DNA of 64,000 nt, taken from assembly GCA_963821755.1 (NCBI GenBank), contig CAWGEX010000003.1:1364001-1428000 (forward strand). The letters are read 5' to 3'. The position numbers were made by a program, and so were the translations under genes. Shown piece by piece: positions 43,871 to 53,233 of this stretch. Position 1 is the first letter of the stretch, and each line of letters opens with the position of its first letter. The notes under the pieces were generated by a model. The model made no database searches. It saw only the letters and a list, made by a program, of their open reading frames with translations, and was not told the origin of the DNA. The stretch is from Bog-473 sp963821755 (GTDB lineage Bacteria > Actinomycetota > Acidimicrobiia > Acidimicrobiales > RAAP-2).

Positions 43871-44641
43871 ATGCCACCGACGCGACAGCGAATCGCTCCC
43901 ATCGAACAACTCAATGCCGAATGGCGCACACTGGGTCGCTCCCCCGGCGCCGTGCGGGTCCTCCACGCGTTGGCGGCGCGAGATCCGGACCTGGCTCGCT
44001 TGGTCCATGGCTCGGGGCCCGATCGGACCGGTCCCTGTGCCACCCCCTGCGACCTGATCGAGTTCATGGGCCGAGCTTCGGGCCGACAAGCGCGGGAACG
44101 GGCCGCCGCACTGGTACGGGTGCTCCTGCGGGAGGCAGACGTCGATCCTCTGGTCGCCCGCTTTCTCCTGCAAGCACTGATCCCGGGCATGCTGACGATC
44201 GCGTCCCGATTGCGCTGGGGTCAGGGTGGGGACTGGAGGGACGGGAGCGAATTCTTCACCGAGCTGGTCTCGACCACCTGGGAAGTCCTGGCCGATTGGG
44301 CGGGCCAGGACCGTCCGTTTGCCGTCCTCGACGTCCTGTCGGCGGCGCGCTGTCGCATTCGCCGGCAGCTGTTTCGAGCACGCGACCTGCGAAAACGCCA
44401 CGTTCATGCGACGCCTGACGTCATGTCGACGAAAACCGCGCGTTCGGAGACTGAACTCGAAGAGCTGGCCCGGACCCTCTTGGACCTCCACCAACGGGGG
44501 ATGAGGCCCGAGGAGATCGAGGTGATCTATGCACAGCACGTGTTGGGTTACTCCATCTCCGAACTGGCCGCGGTGACCGGCCGTGACCGCCGATCGCTGT
44601 ATGTCAGGCGAGACCGGGGCCATCGCCGCCTGTGTGCGTGA
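43871..44641 (+). CDS. Sigma-factor-like helix-turn-helix protein
   Basis: 256 residues. The C-terminus, LLDLHQRGMRPEEIEVIYAQ then VLGYSISELAAVTGRDRRSL and YVRRDRGHRRL, is a sigma region 4-like helix-turn-helix. The middle (RFLLQALIPGMLTIASRLRW, TTWEVLADWAG, ARCRIRRQLFRARD) resembles a replication- or sigma-region-2-like helical domain. It may be an atypical sigma factor or a phage/plasmid-derived regulator. ATG 43871 is used; an in-frame start at 43826 is possible. Alone, divergent from the small gene on its left. Confidence 0.65.
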   Translation: MPPTRQRIAPIEQLNAEWRTLGRSPGAVRVLHALAARDPDLARLVHGSGPDRTGPCATPCDLIEFMGRASGRQARERAAALVRVLLREADVDPLVARFLLQALIPGMLTIASRLRWGQGGDWRDGSEFFTELVSTTWEVLADWAGQDRPFAVLDVLSAARCRIRRQLFRARDLRKRHVHATPDVMSTKTARSETELEELARTLLDLHQRGMRPEEIEVIYAQHVLGYSISELAAVTGRDRRSLYVRRDRGHRRLCA

Positions 44642-44670
44642 CAGCGCGTCCCCGCCCGAGCTGGCATGCG

Positions 44671-46014
44671 TCAACGATCGACGTCGGCACCGCCGGGGAC
44701 GTCGAGCGAGCGCTCCAGCGACTCCGCCACCGACTCCATACCCGAAGCCCTGCTTCCCTTGACCAGGATGGCGTCCCCGGCGTGCAGCCCATCGAGCCGG
44801 TCGATCAGTTCGGCCATGTTCGATACCGCGTCCTTCCCATAGGCGAGGGTCTGGTAGCCAATGAGAGCGATCCCGAGCGACCCGGCGATCGTGCTGATTG
44901 AGCGATGGAGTTCGTCCGATCCCTCACCCAATTCCGCCATCCCGCCAAGGATGGCGATACGCCGATCTCCGGGAAGGGCGCGCAGAGCTCGCAGGGCCGC
45001 TTCGGTGGAAGTCGGATTGGCGTTATACGAGTCATTGACCAGAATGACCCCGCTGCGCAGCAAGGCGACGTTCATGCGCCAAGGGGGATCCTCAACCCGG
45101 GCGATGGACGCAACGGCATGGTCGAGCGACACCCCGGCCCACAGAGCCGCCGTCATCGCACCGAGAGCATTGGCTACCTGGTGCTCTCCATGAATGGCCA
45201 GTCGCACATCGGCACTACCCCAGGGGGACGAAAGGTGGAAGGCGGCTTGCGCCTCCTCGTTCATCTGCACCCGTCCGGCGGTGACGTCGCAATTGCTGCC
45301 CATTCCAAACAGCAGGACGGGCGCCGAGGAACGGCCGCTGATCATCGGAGCCATCGGATCGTCGCCGTTGAGCACGGCGATTCCCGATGAAGGTAGGGCC
45401 TCGAACAATTCTGCCTTCGCCGCCGCCACCTCCTCGAGCGTCCCGAAGAACTCCGTGTGCGCCAGGCCGATCCGGGTGATGATGCCGACGGTGGGCCGCG
45501 CGATGTCGCAGAGGTCGGCAATATGACCGCGGCCACGGGCTCCCAGTTCCGCCACGACGACCTCCACGTCCTCGTCGGCGTTGGCCAGCGTCATGGGTAG
45601 ACCAATTTCGTTGTTGAACGACAGGTGGCTCGCTGCGGTTCGATAGGTCGAGGCGAATAACTCGCTCGTGAGATCCTTCACCGTCGTCTTCCCGACTGAG
45701 CCGGTGATGCCGACCACGTGACCGCTCACGCGGCCTCGGGCCACCCGCCCGATGTCCATGAGGGCGAACGCTGGATCCGAAACGACAATGGCCGTCCCCC
45801 GGTCCGACGTGGCTCCGTCCGTCAGATAGGCGACCGCCCCGGCATCGAGCGCGCGCTCGATGAAATCGTGTCCATCCCGACTATCACGGAGCGGCACAAA
45901 CAACTGACCCGGCCGCATGTCACGCGTATCGGTCGCGACCCCGTCCATCTCGACCTCGGGACCGACAACGTGGCCGCGCAATGCCTCGGCCAGTTTCGTC
46001 GCGGAGAATCGCAT
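44671..46014 (-). CDS. murF: UDP-N-acetylmuramoyl-tripeptide--D-alanyl-D-alanine ligase MurF
   Basis: 447 residues, three-domain Mur ligase. P-loop GITGSVGKTTVKD at 102-114, AVVAELGARGRGHIADLCDIARPT and GIITRIGLAHTEFFG in the ATPase domain, ILVNDSYNANPTSTEAALRAL and ILGGMAELGEGSDELH in the C-terminal domain. It adds D-Ala-D-Ala to the UDP-MurNAc-tripeptide in the cytoplasm. The gene is divergent from ddl, which makes its dipeptide substrate, with about 40 bp between starts. The usual mraY-murD genes are not linked here. Confidence 0.93.
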   Translation of the reverse strand: MRFSATKLAEALRGHVVGPEVEMDGVATDTRDMRPGQLFVPLRDSRDGHDFIERALDAGAVAYLTDGATSDRGTAIVVSDPAFALMDIGRVARGRVSGHVVGITGSVGKTTVKDLTSELFASTYRTAASHLSFNNEIGLPMTLANADEDVEVVVAELGARGRGHIADLCDIARPTVGIITRIGLAHTEFFGTLEEVAAAKAELFEALPSSGIAVLNGDDPMAPMISGRSSAPVLLFGMGSNCDVTAGRVQMNEEAQAAFHLSSPWGSADVRLAIHGEHQVANALGAMTAALWAGVSLDHAVASIARVEDPPWRMNVALLRSGVILVNDSYNANPTSTEAALRALRALPGDRRIAILGGMAELGEGSDELHRSISTIAGSLGIALIGYQTLAYGKDAVSNMAELIDRLDGLHAGDAILVKGSRASGMESVAESLERSLDVPGGADVDR

Positions 46015-46056
46015 TCGTGAAGCCTTCCATATGGGTGCGGTAGATTGGCCCCACTT

Positions 46057-47130
46057 ATGGATGGGCGCGTCAGACTAGTTGTGCTCTTCGGCGGCCGTTC
46101 AGCTGAACACGAAATCTCCTGCATTTCGGCCTTCAATCTGCTGCGTGCGGTCGACTCCGACCGTTACGACGTCGTCCCCATCGGGATCACCCGGACGGGG
46201 CAGTGGGTTGATGCCAGCGACACATCGATCGAATCGGCAACCGCAGCCGGTGCCTTGCCCTCGCCCGATCTGGCGCCGGATACCTCCGTCCTCCCTCAGG
46301 TGGGCATGCTCCCCGATTCGCCGAGCCGAGCAACGACCGTCGTCTTCCCCCTGCTTCATGGCCCAATGGGGGAGGACGGAACCATCCAGGGTCTGCTGGA
46401 GCTGGCCGGGGTTCCCTATGTCGGTTCGGGCGTACTTGGCTCGTCGGTCTGCATGGACAAAGGGATGGCCAAAGAAGTGCTGCAGGCTCACGGCATCCCC
46501 CAAGCGCGATGGATGAGCGCCCGGGTCAATGAGCTGAGTGATGAATTTCGAGGAGAGCTCGGAGACACTCTCGGCTATCCCATGTTCGTCAAGCCGGCCA
46601 ACCTCGGGTCGTCGATTGGCATTAGCCGGGCCGACACCGTGGCTGAGCTTCGGCCGGCAATCGAGCTGGCGCAATCGTACGACGAGTACCTCGTCTTTGA
46701 AGAGTCCATTCAAGGTCGAGAGATCGAGGTGGCGGTCCTGGGTGATCGTTCACCCGCGGCGTCATTGCCCGGAGAGATCGTCTGCGACGGCGCTTTCTAC
46801 GGATTTGACGAGAAATATCGGACTCCGGATACCAAACTCCTCATTCCCGCCCCACTTTCCGATCACGAGATTGTCGAAGCGCAAGCGCTGGCGATCAGGA
46901 CCTTCAAAGCCCTCCGGGCTGAGGGCATGGCCCGCGTCGACCTCTTCTACAACAGGGAAGGACAATTCCTCGTCAATGAGGTCAACACGATTCCCGGCTT
47001 CACGCCCATCTCCATGTACCCGATGCTGTGGGAAGCGAGCGGGCTGAGCTACACCGCCCTCATCGATCGACTGGTCGATCTCGCGCTGCAGCGGCACCAG
47101 CGAAGGTCTTTGTTCGCCACCGATCACTAG
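46057..47130 (+). CDS. ddl: D-alanine--D-alanine ligase
   Basis: 357 residues, ATP-grasp. The N-terminus LVVLFGGRSAEHEISCISA, PLLHGPMGEDGTIQGLLEL, MFVKPANLGSSIGISR and the metal-binding end FLVNEVNTIPGFTPISMYP are the full Ddl signature. It joins two D-alanines for MurF. The ATG at 46057 is chosen over an upstream TTG. TAGATT at 46041-46046 is a plausible -10 and would give a very short leader. Divergent from murF. Confidence 0.94.
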   Translation: MDGRVRLVVLFGGRSAEHEISCISAFNLLRAVDSDRYDVVPIGITRTGQWVDASDTSIESATAAGALPSPDLAPDTSVLPQVGMLPDSPSRATTVVFPLLHGPMGEDGTIQGLLELAGVPYVGSGVLGSSVCMDKGMAKEVLQAHGIPQARWMSARVNELSDEFRGELGDTLGYPMFVKPANLGSSIGISRADTVAELRPAIELAQSYDEYLVFEESIQGREIEVAVLGDRSPAASLPGEIVCDGAFYGFDEKYRTPDTKLLIPAPLSDHEIVEAQALAIRTFKALRAEGMARVDLFYNREGQFLVNEVNTIPGFTPISMYPMLWEASGLSYTALIDRLVDLALQRHQRRSLFATDH

Positions 47131-47152
47131 CGGCACCTGGAGCGATAGGTCC

Positions 47153-47998
47153 GTGGACTCCTACCACCACGACGGATTGCGCTTCGAGGTCTCCGACTCG
47201 GGACCGCAGGAGGGTGACCTGGTGATCGCTCTGCACGGCTTTCCCGAGACGTGCCGTTCGTGGGACGACCTGACGCCACTGCTGACCGGCCAGGGGTACC
47301 GAGTCCTGGCCCCGAACCAGCGGGGCTACTCGCCGGGCGCCCGGCCCCGCGGTCGGCGGGCCTACCGCCTCGAGCGGCTCGCCGCCGACGTCGTGGCGCT
47401 GGCCGACCAGGCCGGAGCGGAACGTTTCCACGTCATCGGTCACGACTGGGGTGGCGCGGTGGCCTGGTCGTTGGCGGCCTGGCATCCCGAGCGCCTGCGT
47501 ACCATGACGTCGCTGGCCACGCCCCACGGGCGGGCCTTCCTCAGATCGATGGTGACCAGCACCCAGCTGCTGCACTCGTGGTACATCGCCTACTTCCAGC
47601 TGCCCGTCCTGCCCGAGTACAGCTTTCGCCAACCCGGACTGCGGTACCTGCGCCGGAGCCTGGTGCGCACCGGGCTGGACGAGGCGGCGCTGGACGGCTA
47701 CCTGGATGTGCTCAGCCAGCCGGGTGCCGCCACGGCGGCGATCAACTGGTACCGGGCTCTGCCCTTCACGGCTCCATCGGAACTGGGCCCGTCCCCGGTG
47801 CCGACGCTGTACGTCTACGGCGACCAGGACTTTGCCCTGGGCCGCCGCGCCGCCGACCTCACGGGGCGATTCGTCACGGGCGACTACCGCTACGAAATAC
47901 TCCGGGGTGCCGGTCACTGGCTCCCCGAACACCACGCGACAACCGTGGCCCGCTTGTTCCTCGAGCACGCCGCGTCGCACCGAGTGGGCGCGGGTTAG
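47153..47998 (+). CDS. Alpha/beta hydrolase, epoxide-hydrolase-like
   Basis: 281 residues. LHGFPETCRSWDDLTPLL carries the oxyanion HGFPE motif; the nucleophile is Asp98 in VIGHDWGGAVAW rather than Ser, pointing to epoxide hydrolase or haloalkane dehalogenase chemistry; the His is in GAGHWLPEHH. Lid tyrosines typical of epoxide hydrolases are plausible but not verified. GTG start 22 bp after ddl, possibly in the same transcript. Confidence 0.87.
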   Translation: MDSYHHDGLRFEVSDSGPQEGDLVIALHGFPETCRSWDDLTPLLTGQGYRVLAPNQRGYSPGARPRGRRAYRLERLAADVVALADQAGAERFHVIGHDWGGAVAWSLAAWHPERLRTMTSLATPHGRAFLRSMVTSTQLLHSWYIAYFQLPVLPEYSFRQPGLRYLRRSLVRTGLDEAALDGYLDVLSQPGAATAAINWYRALPFTAPSELGPSPVPTLYVYGDQDFALGRRAADLTGRFVTGDYRYEILRGAGHWLPEHHATTVARLFLEHAASHRVGAG

Positions 47999-48292
47999 TC
48001 CCGAGGACACCCCGGCCCACGCCGGCCCACTCCCCCGCCGGGCCCCTCCGGTCTCACCACCGCGTTGCCCTCGAGCACAGGGGTGAAGGACGGCCCCGCT
48101 GTTGGTGCATGGTCATGACCAAGGGGAGTCGGATTTGAAGAGAGCGCCGCAGCCGGTGCCGGAGAGGCCGGACCGCTGACCACGACCTCGCCCGCCAAAC
48201 GGGCCCTGCCTCGACGTCAGCGCACCGAAGGGGGCCGAAGGAGCGGCGAGAAAGCCCCTGAGGCACCCCTTCGGTACCCTGAGGAGGTGGTC

Positions 48293-49930
48293 ATGACCTT
48301 CGAGGGTGAAGCCTGGGAGCAGCTTCCCGGCGCCAACCGCCTGACGCCGTTCCAGCGGGAGGCCATCGAGGCGGAAGATCCGCTGCTCTGCGTGCTGGCC
48401 GGCGCAGGGGCAGGCAAGACCAGAGTGCTGACGCTGAGGGTGGCGCGCCGGGTGCGGGACGGGTCGATCCAGGCCGACCGGGTCCTGGTCACCACCTTCA
48501 GCCGAAAGGCGGCCGAGGAACTGCGCACCCGGCTGTGGTCGCTCGGGGTGTCCGGGGTCAAGGCGGGAACGTTTCACCGCACCGCCCTGTCGCTGCTGCG
48601 CGAGCACCGGGCCCAGCGGGGACGGCCCGAGCCGCAACTGATGCCCGATCGCCGCCGCCTGGTGGCCGAGGTGACGTCCGGCGACCCCCGCCGGGTGCGC
48701 GCCCTCGACGGGGAGATCGGCTGGGCCAAGGCGCGTTTGGTCGCCCCCGACCGCTACGAGGCCGAGGCCCGGCGGGCCAAGCGGCGCAGTGGCATCAACT
48801 CCGAGCAGGTGGCCGAGGTATTCGCCCGATACGAGGCCGAGCGGACCCGCCGGCGCCTGCTCGACTTCGACGACCTGATCGTGGCCTGCGCCGACAGCCT
48901 GGCCGGTGATGCCTCGTTCGCCGACGCCATCCGCTGGCGCACCCGTCACCTCTTCGTCGACGAAATGCAGGACGTCAATCCCGCTCAGTTCCGCCTTCTC
49001 ACCGCGTTGCTGTCGGACGAGCCCGATCTCTTCGTGGTCGGTGACCCCAACCAGTCCGTGTACGGCTTCAACGGGGCCGATCCGACCCTGCTGCACCGGT
49101 TGCCCGAAGTCCTTCGGGGCACCAGGGTCATTCGATTGGATGAGAACCACCGGTGCACGCCGCAGGTGGTGGCGGTGGCCACCGCCGTCCTGCGTGACGG
49201 CGAGTCGGAGCGGAGCGAGGCGACCGACGTGGCCGACCCGAGCAGCAGCCGCGTCGACGGTCCGGTGCCCGGTGTGATCAGCCACCAGAGCGACCAGGAC
49301 GAGGCAATGTGGGTGGCGGACCGGGCCAAGAAGTCCCGTGGTCCGAGGCGGCGGTGGTCCAGCATCGCGGTGCTGACCCGCACCAATGCGCAGTTGGGCG
49401 TCGTCCAGGCGGCCATGGAATCTGCGGGCGTGCCCTGCCTGGTGGCGGGGGCGGACCTGGGCCCGGCCTCCGATCTGCGAGGCACGCGTCACGCTCGGTT
49501 CAGGGCCGAGGAGGACGAGGAGGAGGGCGATCACGAGGAGGTGGCTCGCGACGCCGTGGTGCTCACCACCTTCCACCGGTCCAAGGGCCTGCAGTGGCAT
49601 ACCGTCATGATCATCGGGCTGAGCGAGGGGCTGATGCCGATCGCTTCGGCCCGGACGCCAGATGCCGTGGCCGAGGAGCGCCGACTGTTCTACGTGGCGC
49701 TGACGAGGGCCGAGGAGGAGCTGTGGTGCAGCTGGTCCGCCGGCGACGGCTCGGTCACGGCGGGGGGATCGACCCGTCAACGGAGTCCCAGTCCCTGGTT
49801 GGGGGCGGTGGAGCAGACGATCGCCCGCCTCACCAAGGCGGCGGCGCCGACCGCGGCGTCGGAGATCTCGTCCCGGGTGGCCGAACTGCGCCGTCGGCTC
49901 GACAGTGGGATCGACGGCGCCACCCAGTAG
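48293..49930 (+). CDS. UvrD/Rep-type superfamily 1 DNA helicase
   Basis: 545 residues, short for the family. Motifs in order: LTPFQREAIEA (Q motif), GAGAGKTR at 37-44, TTFSRKAAEELRTRL (Ia), HLFVDEMQDVNPAQFRLL (II), VVGDPNQSVYGFNGAD (III), RLDENHRCTP (IV), LTTFHRSKGLQWHTVMIIGL (V) and YVALTRAEEELW (VI). It is an ATP-driven 3'-5' DNA translocase; insertion domains 1B/2B are reduced compared with UvrD. The ATG at 48293 has AGGAGG 5 nt upstream. It may be co-transcribed with the oxidase gene 10 bp downstream. Confidence 0.92.
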   Translation: MTFEGEAWEQLPGANRLTPFQREAIEAEDPLLCVLAGAGAGKTRVLTLRVARRVRDGSIQADRVLVTTFSRKAAEELRTRLWSLGVSGVKAGTFHRTALSLLREHRAQRGRPEPQLMPDRRRLVAEVTSGDPRRVRALDGEIGWAKARLVAPDRYEAEARRAKRRSGINSEQVAEVFARYEAERTRRRLLDFDDLIVACADSLAGDASFADAIRWRTRHLFVDEMQDVNPAQFRLLTALLSDEPDLFVVGDPNQSVYGFNGADPTLLHRLPEVLRGTRVIRLDENHRCTPQVVAVATAVLRDGESERSEATDVADPSSSRVDGPVPGVISHQSDQDEAMWVADRAKKSRGPRRRWSSIAVLTRTNAQLGVVQAAMESAGVPCLVAGADLGPASDLRGTRHARFRAEEDEEEGDHEEVARDAVVLTTFHRSKGLQWHTVMIIGLSEGLMPIASARTPDAVAEERRLFYVALTRAEEELWCSWSAGDGSVTAGGSTRQRSPSPWLGAVEQTIARLTKAAAPTAASEISSRVAELRRRLDSGIDGATQ

Positions 49931-49940
49931 GGTCGAATCG

Positions 49941-51332
49941 GTGCCTGACCTACTCGAACAGCTTGGCGAGGCGCTCGGTGCGGCCCACGTCGTGCGCGGC
50001 CCGGCGGTGGCGATGGACTACACCCACGACGAGGCTCTGACGGCCGAACCCGTGACACCCCTGGCCGTCGTCTTCCCCGGATCGACGGACGATGTGGTCA
50101 CCGTCCTGCGGTGGGCCAACGAGCACCGCGTCCCGGTGGTGGCCCGGGGCAGTGGCACCGGACTCTCCGGCGGGTGCCTGCCGGTCGCCGACGGCATCGT
50201 GCTCTGCTTCGACCGCATGCGGGCGATCCGGGAGATCGACCCGGAGAACGGGGTCGCCGTGGTCGAACCGGGCGTGACCCTGGACGAACTCAACGAGGCG
50301 CTGGCGCCGCTCGGAATGATCTACCCGGTGTCGCCGGGCGAACAGAGCGCATCGCTGGGCGGCAACGTCGCGACCAATGCCGGCGGCATGCGGGCGGTCC
50401 GCTACGGCGTGACCCGGCACCACGTCCTGGGCCTCGAGGTGGTGCTGGCCGACGGCCGCATCATGCGCACCGGCGGAAGATTCGTGAAGAGCTCCTCGGG
50501 ATACGACCTGACCCAGCTCTTGATCGGCTCGGAGGGCACGTTGGCCGTCACCACCGAGGTGACCGTGAAGGTGCAGCCTCGAATGGTCGAGGCGGCCACG
50601 GTCCTGGCTCCCTTTGCCACCCTGGACGAGGTGGCCCATGCCGTCCCGCACATCGTCAGCAGCGGCGCCGATCCTTCCATCCTCGAGTACATCGACGTCC
50701 TCGCCATGTCGGGCATCACCCGCAGTGCCGGCCTCGACCTCGGCATTCCCGAGACCGTCAAGGCGGAGACATCGGCCTACCTGGTTGTGGTCCTGGAGGG
50801 CATGGACGCCACCCGAGTGGAGGACGACGTCCAAGCCGTGGGCTCACTGCTCAGCAAGCTCGGCGCGCTCGACGTCTACGTCCTGCCCGCGACCGCCGGC
50901 GCACAACTGATCGCCGCCCGGGAGAAAGCCTTCTTCGTGGCCAAGGCGTCCGGAGCGGACGACATCGTCGATGCGGTCGTGCCGCGGGCCGCCATTCCGG
51001 ACTACCTGTCTCAGGTGGCGGAGCTGGCCGGCGAGCACGGGGCCCTGGTGACGGGCTGTGGCCATGTGGGGGACGGCAACGTGCACCTCTCGGTCTTCCA
51101 ACCCGACGCGGAACGTCGCCACGCGCTCATCCGGTCGATCTTCGCGGCCGCGGTGGCGGCGGGCGGGGCCATTTCCGGGGAGCATGGCATCGGAACCGAG
51201 AAGCAGGAGTACTACCTCGACACGGTGGACCAATCCGCCCTGGCCCTGATGCGTTCCATCAAGTCCGTGTTCGACCCCCACGGGATCTTGGGACCCGATC
51301 GCCTGTTCGGACCGACTGGAGAATCTGCATGA
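49941..51332 (+). CDS. FAD-linked 2-hydroxyacid oxidase/dehydrogenase (GlcD type)
   Basis: 463 residues. The FAD-binding (PCMH) part has VVARGSGTGLSGGCLPV and YPVSPGEQSASLGGNVATNAGG followed by RYGVTRHHVLGLEVVLADG; the C-terminal part has GCGHVGDGNVHLSVF and GGAISGEHGIGTEKQEYY, the metal and substrate motifs of the GlcD/D-lactate dehydrogenase group. It oxidises a 2-hydroxyacid to the 2-oxoacid. GTG 49941 gives the family N-terminus. Its stop overlaps the next ATG (ATGA). Confidence 0.92.
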   Translation: MPDLLEQLGEALGAAHVVRGPAVAMDYTHDEALTAEPVTPLAVVFPGSTDDVVTVLRWANEHRVPVVARGSGTGLSGGCLPVADGIVLCFDRMRAIREIDPENGVAVVEPGVTLDELNEALAPLGMIYPVSPGEQSASLGGNVATNAGGMRAVRYGVTRHHVLGLEVVLADGRIMRTGGRFVKSSSGYDLTQLLIGSEGTLAVTTEVTVKVQPRMVEAATVLAPFATLDEVAHAVPHIVSSGADPSILEYIDVLAMSGITRSAGLDLGIPETVKAETSAYLVVVLEGMDATRVEDDVQAVGSLLSKLGALDVYVLPATAGAQLIAAREKAFFVAKASGADDIVDAVVPRAAIPDYLSQVAELAGEHGALVTGCGHVGDGNVHLSVFQPDAERRHALIRSIFAAAVAAGGAISGEHGIGTEKQEYYLDTVDQSALALMRSIKSVFDPHGILGPDRLFGPTGESA

Positions 51333-52879
51333 ACGGTGCCCGCTCTCTTCTCACCACCCTGGTCGACGCCGGAGTCAACGTGTGCTTCGCCAATCCGGGC
51401 ACCTCGGAGATGCACTTCGTGGCCGCGCTCGACGACGTGCCCGACATGCGCGGCATCCTGACCCTCTTTGAAGGGGTGGCCACGGGTGCGGCCGACGGAT
51501 ACGCCCGGGTGAGCGGGCACCCGGCGGCGACGCTCCTGCACCTGGGACCCGGATTGGGCAATGGCCTGGCCAACCTGCACAACGCCCGCCGGGCCCGGGT
51601 CCCGGTGGTCAATATCGTGGGCGACCACGCCACCTACCACGCGCGCTACGACGCCCCACTCGAGTCCGACATCGCGTCCATTGCCCGATCGGTCTCGGGG
51701 TGGTATCGAGTGGCGGCCCGGTCCGACGATGTGGGAGGCGACGCCGCCGACGCGGTGGCTGCCGCCTGCCGCCCGCCGGGCTGCGTGGCCACCCTCGTCC
51801 TGCCGGCCGACTCGTCGTGGTCGGAATCTTCAACCGGACCGTGCCCGCCCCGCCCGCGGACCCGGCCGAGCATCGTACCGGCGGAGACGGTGGCGAGCGC
51901 GGCCAAGGTGTTGGCTTCAGGCGAACGCGCCGCGCTGCTGTTGGGCGGCGCTGCCGTGCGTGCTCGGGGCCTGCACGCGGCCAGCCGCATCTCTACGACC
52001 ACCGGCGCCGCCTTGTTGGGCGAGACCTTCCCCACCAATCTGGCCCGGGGAGCCGGCATCCCGGCGCTCGAGCGCTTGGCCTATCTGGGCGAAATGGCGC
52101 AGGCCCAACTCGACGGGGTGCAGCACCTGATTCTGGTGGAGGCTAAATCGCCGGTCTCCTTCTTCGCCTACCCCGGGAAACCGAGTGACCTCGTCCCGAC
52201 CGGTTGCACCGTGCACACGTTGGTCCTCCCGGGGGAGGACGCCGCGACCGCCCTCGAAGCGCTGGCCGAGGCGGTGAGCGCCCCCCTCGACAGCGCCATG
52301 CCCGCCCCGGCGGCCCGACCCGACCGGCCGACCGGCGCCTTGGCGCCCGACACGCTGGCCGCGGCCGTCGGCGCCACCCTGCCCGACGACGCCATCGTGG
52401 TGGACGAGGGCAACACGGCCGGGCTGTTCGTCCCCGGCGCCACGGCCGGGGCACCGCCGCACGACTGGCTGACCCTCACCGGCGGGGCCATCGGCTACGG
52501 GCTCCCCGCGGCCACCGGTGCCGCCGTCGCCGCGCCCGATCGACCGGTGCTCTGCCTCCAAGCCGACGGGAGCGCCATGTACACCCTGCAGGCGCTGTGG
52601 ACACAGGCTCGCGAAGGCCTCAACGTCACGACGGTCATCCTGGCCAACCGGAGCTACGCCATTTTGAACATGGAGCTGCAACGGGTCGGGGCCGATGCCG
52701 GAGGTCCGCTCTCCCGCCGCATGTTGGACCTCACCGAACCCGACCTCGACTTCGTGTCCCTCTCCAAGGGCCTCGGTGTGCCGGCCCGGCGGGTGGAGAC
52801 CGCCGACGCCCTGACGCTGGCCCTGGAAGCGAGCTACGCCGAGGCCGGCCCGTCGCTCATTGAGGCGGCCCTGGCCTGA
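51329..52879 (+). CDS. ThDP-dependent decarboxylase/acetolactate-synthase-like enzyme
   Basis: 516 residues. The N-terminal domain has CFANPGTSEMHFVAALDD and the ThDP-activating Glu in LFEGVATGAADGYARV; the C-terminal domain has LTLTGGAIGYGLPAATGAAV and LQADGSAMYTLQALW...ANRSY, the metal-diphosphate motif. The overall form is benzoylformate-decarboxylase/acetolactate-synthase-like, without a regulatory subunit gene nearby. It would act on a 2-oxoacid. Translational coupling (ATGA) to the 2-hydroxyacid oxidase suggests it decarboxylates that enzyme's product (inference). Confidence 0.88.
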   Translation: MNGARSLLTTLVDAGVNVCFANPGTSEMHFVAALDDVPDMRGILTLFEGVATGAADGYARVSGHPAATLLHLGPGLGNGLANLHNARRARVPVVNIVGDHATYHARYDAPLESDIASIARSVSGWYRVAARSDDVGGDAADAVAAACRPPGCVATLVLPADSSWSESSTGPCPPRPRTRPSIVPAETVASAAKVLASGERAALLLGGAAVRARGLHAASRISTTTGAALLGETFPTNLARGAGIPALERLAYLGEMAQAQLDGVQHLILVEAKSPVSFFAYPGKPSDLVPTGCTVHTLVLPGEDAATALEALAEAVSAPLDSAMPAPAARPDRPTGALAPDTLAAAVGATLPDDAIVVDEGNTAGLFVPGATAGAPPHDWLTLTGGAIGYGLPAATGAAVAAPDRPVLCLQADGSAMYTLQALWTQAREGLNVTTVILANRSYAILNMELQRVGADAGGPLSRRMLDLTEPDLDFVSLSKGLGVPARRVETADALTLALEASYAEAGPSLIEAALA

Positions 52880-53229
52880 GCCGGTGGCGCGCGCACGACG
52901 GCAGACCATCAAGGGCTGCTCAGAGCACTTCAGAGGCCGACAAGGCCGTGCCACGATTGATTTCGTATGGTGACGCCCTGGCGGGAGGGACCGTGACGCC
53001 GACGGTCTGACGGAGAAAGGGGTGTGCCCCCACGCGTGGGCTCTGCGGCCGGCTGGCCAAGATGAGCGGGGACCTCGGCCAAGACCGATCCGAGAATGAC
53101 TCACCAAGCCAGAGCGCTGAGGCTGGGAGAGGGCGGTGGATCCGAGGTTGAAAATACGCGGTCGGGACCCGTCGGCTGTCTATTCTGAGCCTGGTTCAAA
53201 AGGGAGGTCCTGGTGCGGGTGGGTGAACG
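52880..53229. other. 350-bp intergenic region upstream of the MMPL gene
   Basis: No gene beyond a 6-codon leader frame at its end. TATTCT near 53181 may be a -10 element. Otherwise nothing supported. Confidence 0.45.
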
Positions 53230-53233
53230 GTGA
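53213..53233 (+). promoter_or_regulatory. Leader mini-ORF with strong ribosome-binding site, overlapping the MMPL start
   Basis: AGGGAGGT (53201-53208) is followed after 4 nt by GTG (53213) and a 6-codon frame MRVGER whose TGA overlaps the MMPL GTG (GTGA). The MMPL start itself has no site of its own, so its translation probably depends on the leader. Confidence 0.45.

Noticed and set aside
50111..51328. 406-codon extension upstream of the ThDP enzyme in the same frame
   Set aside because: It overlaps the GlcD-type gene in another frame and is Arg/Gly-rich; the enzyme's real start is the ATG at 51329.
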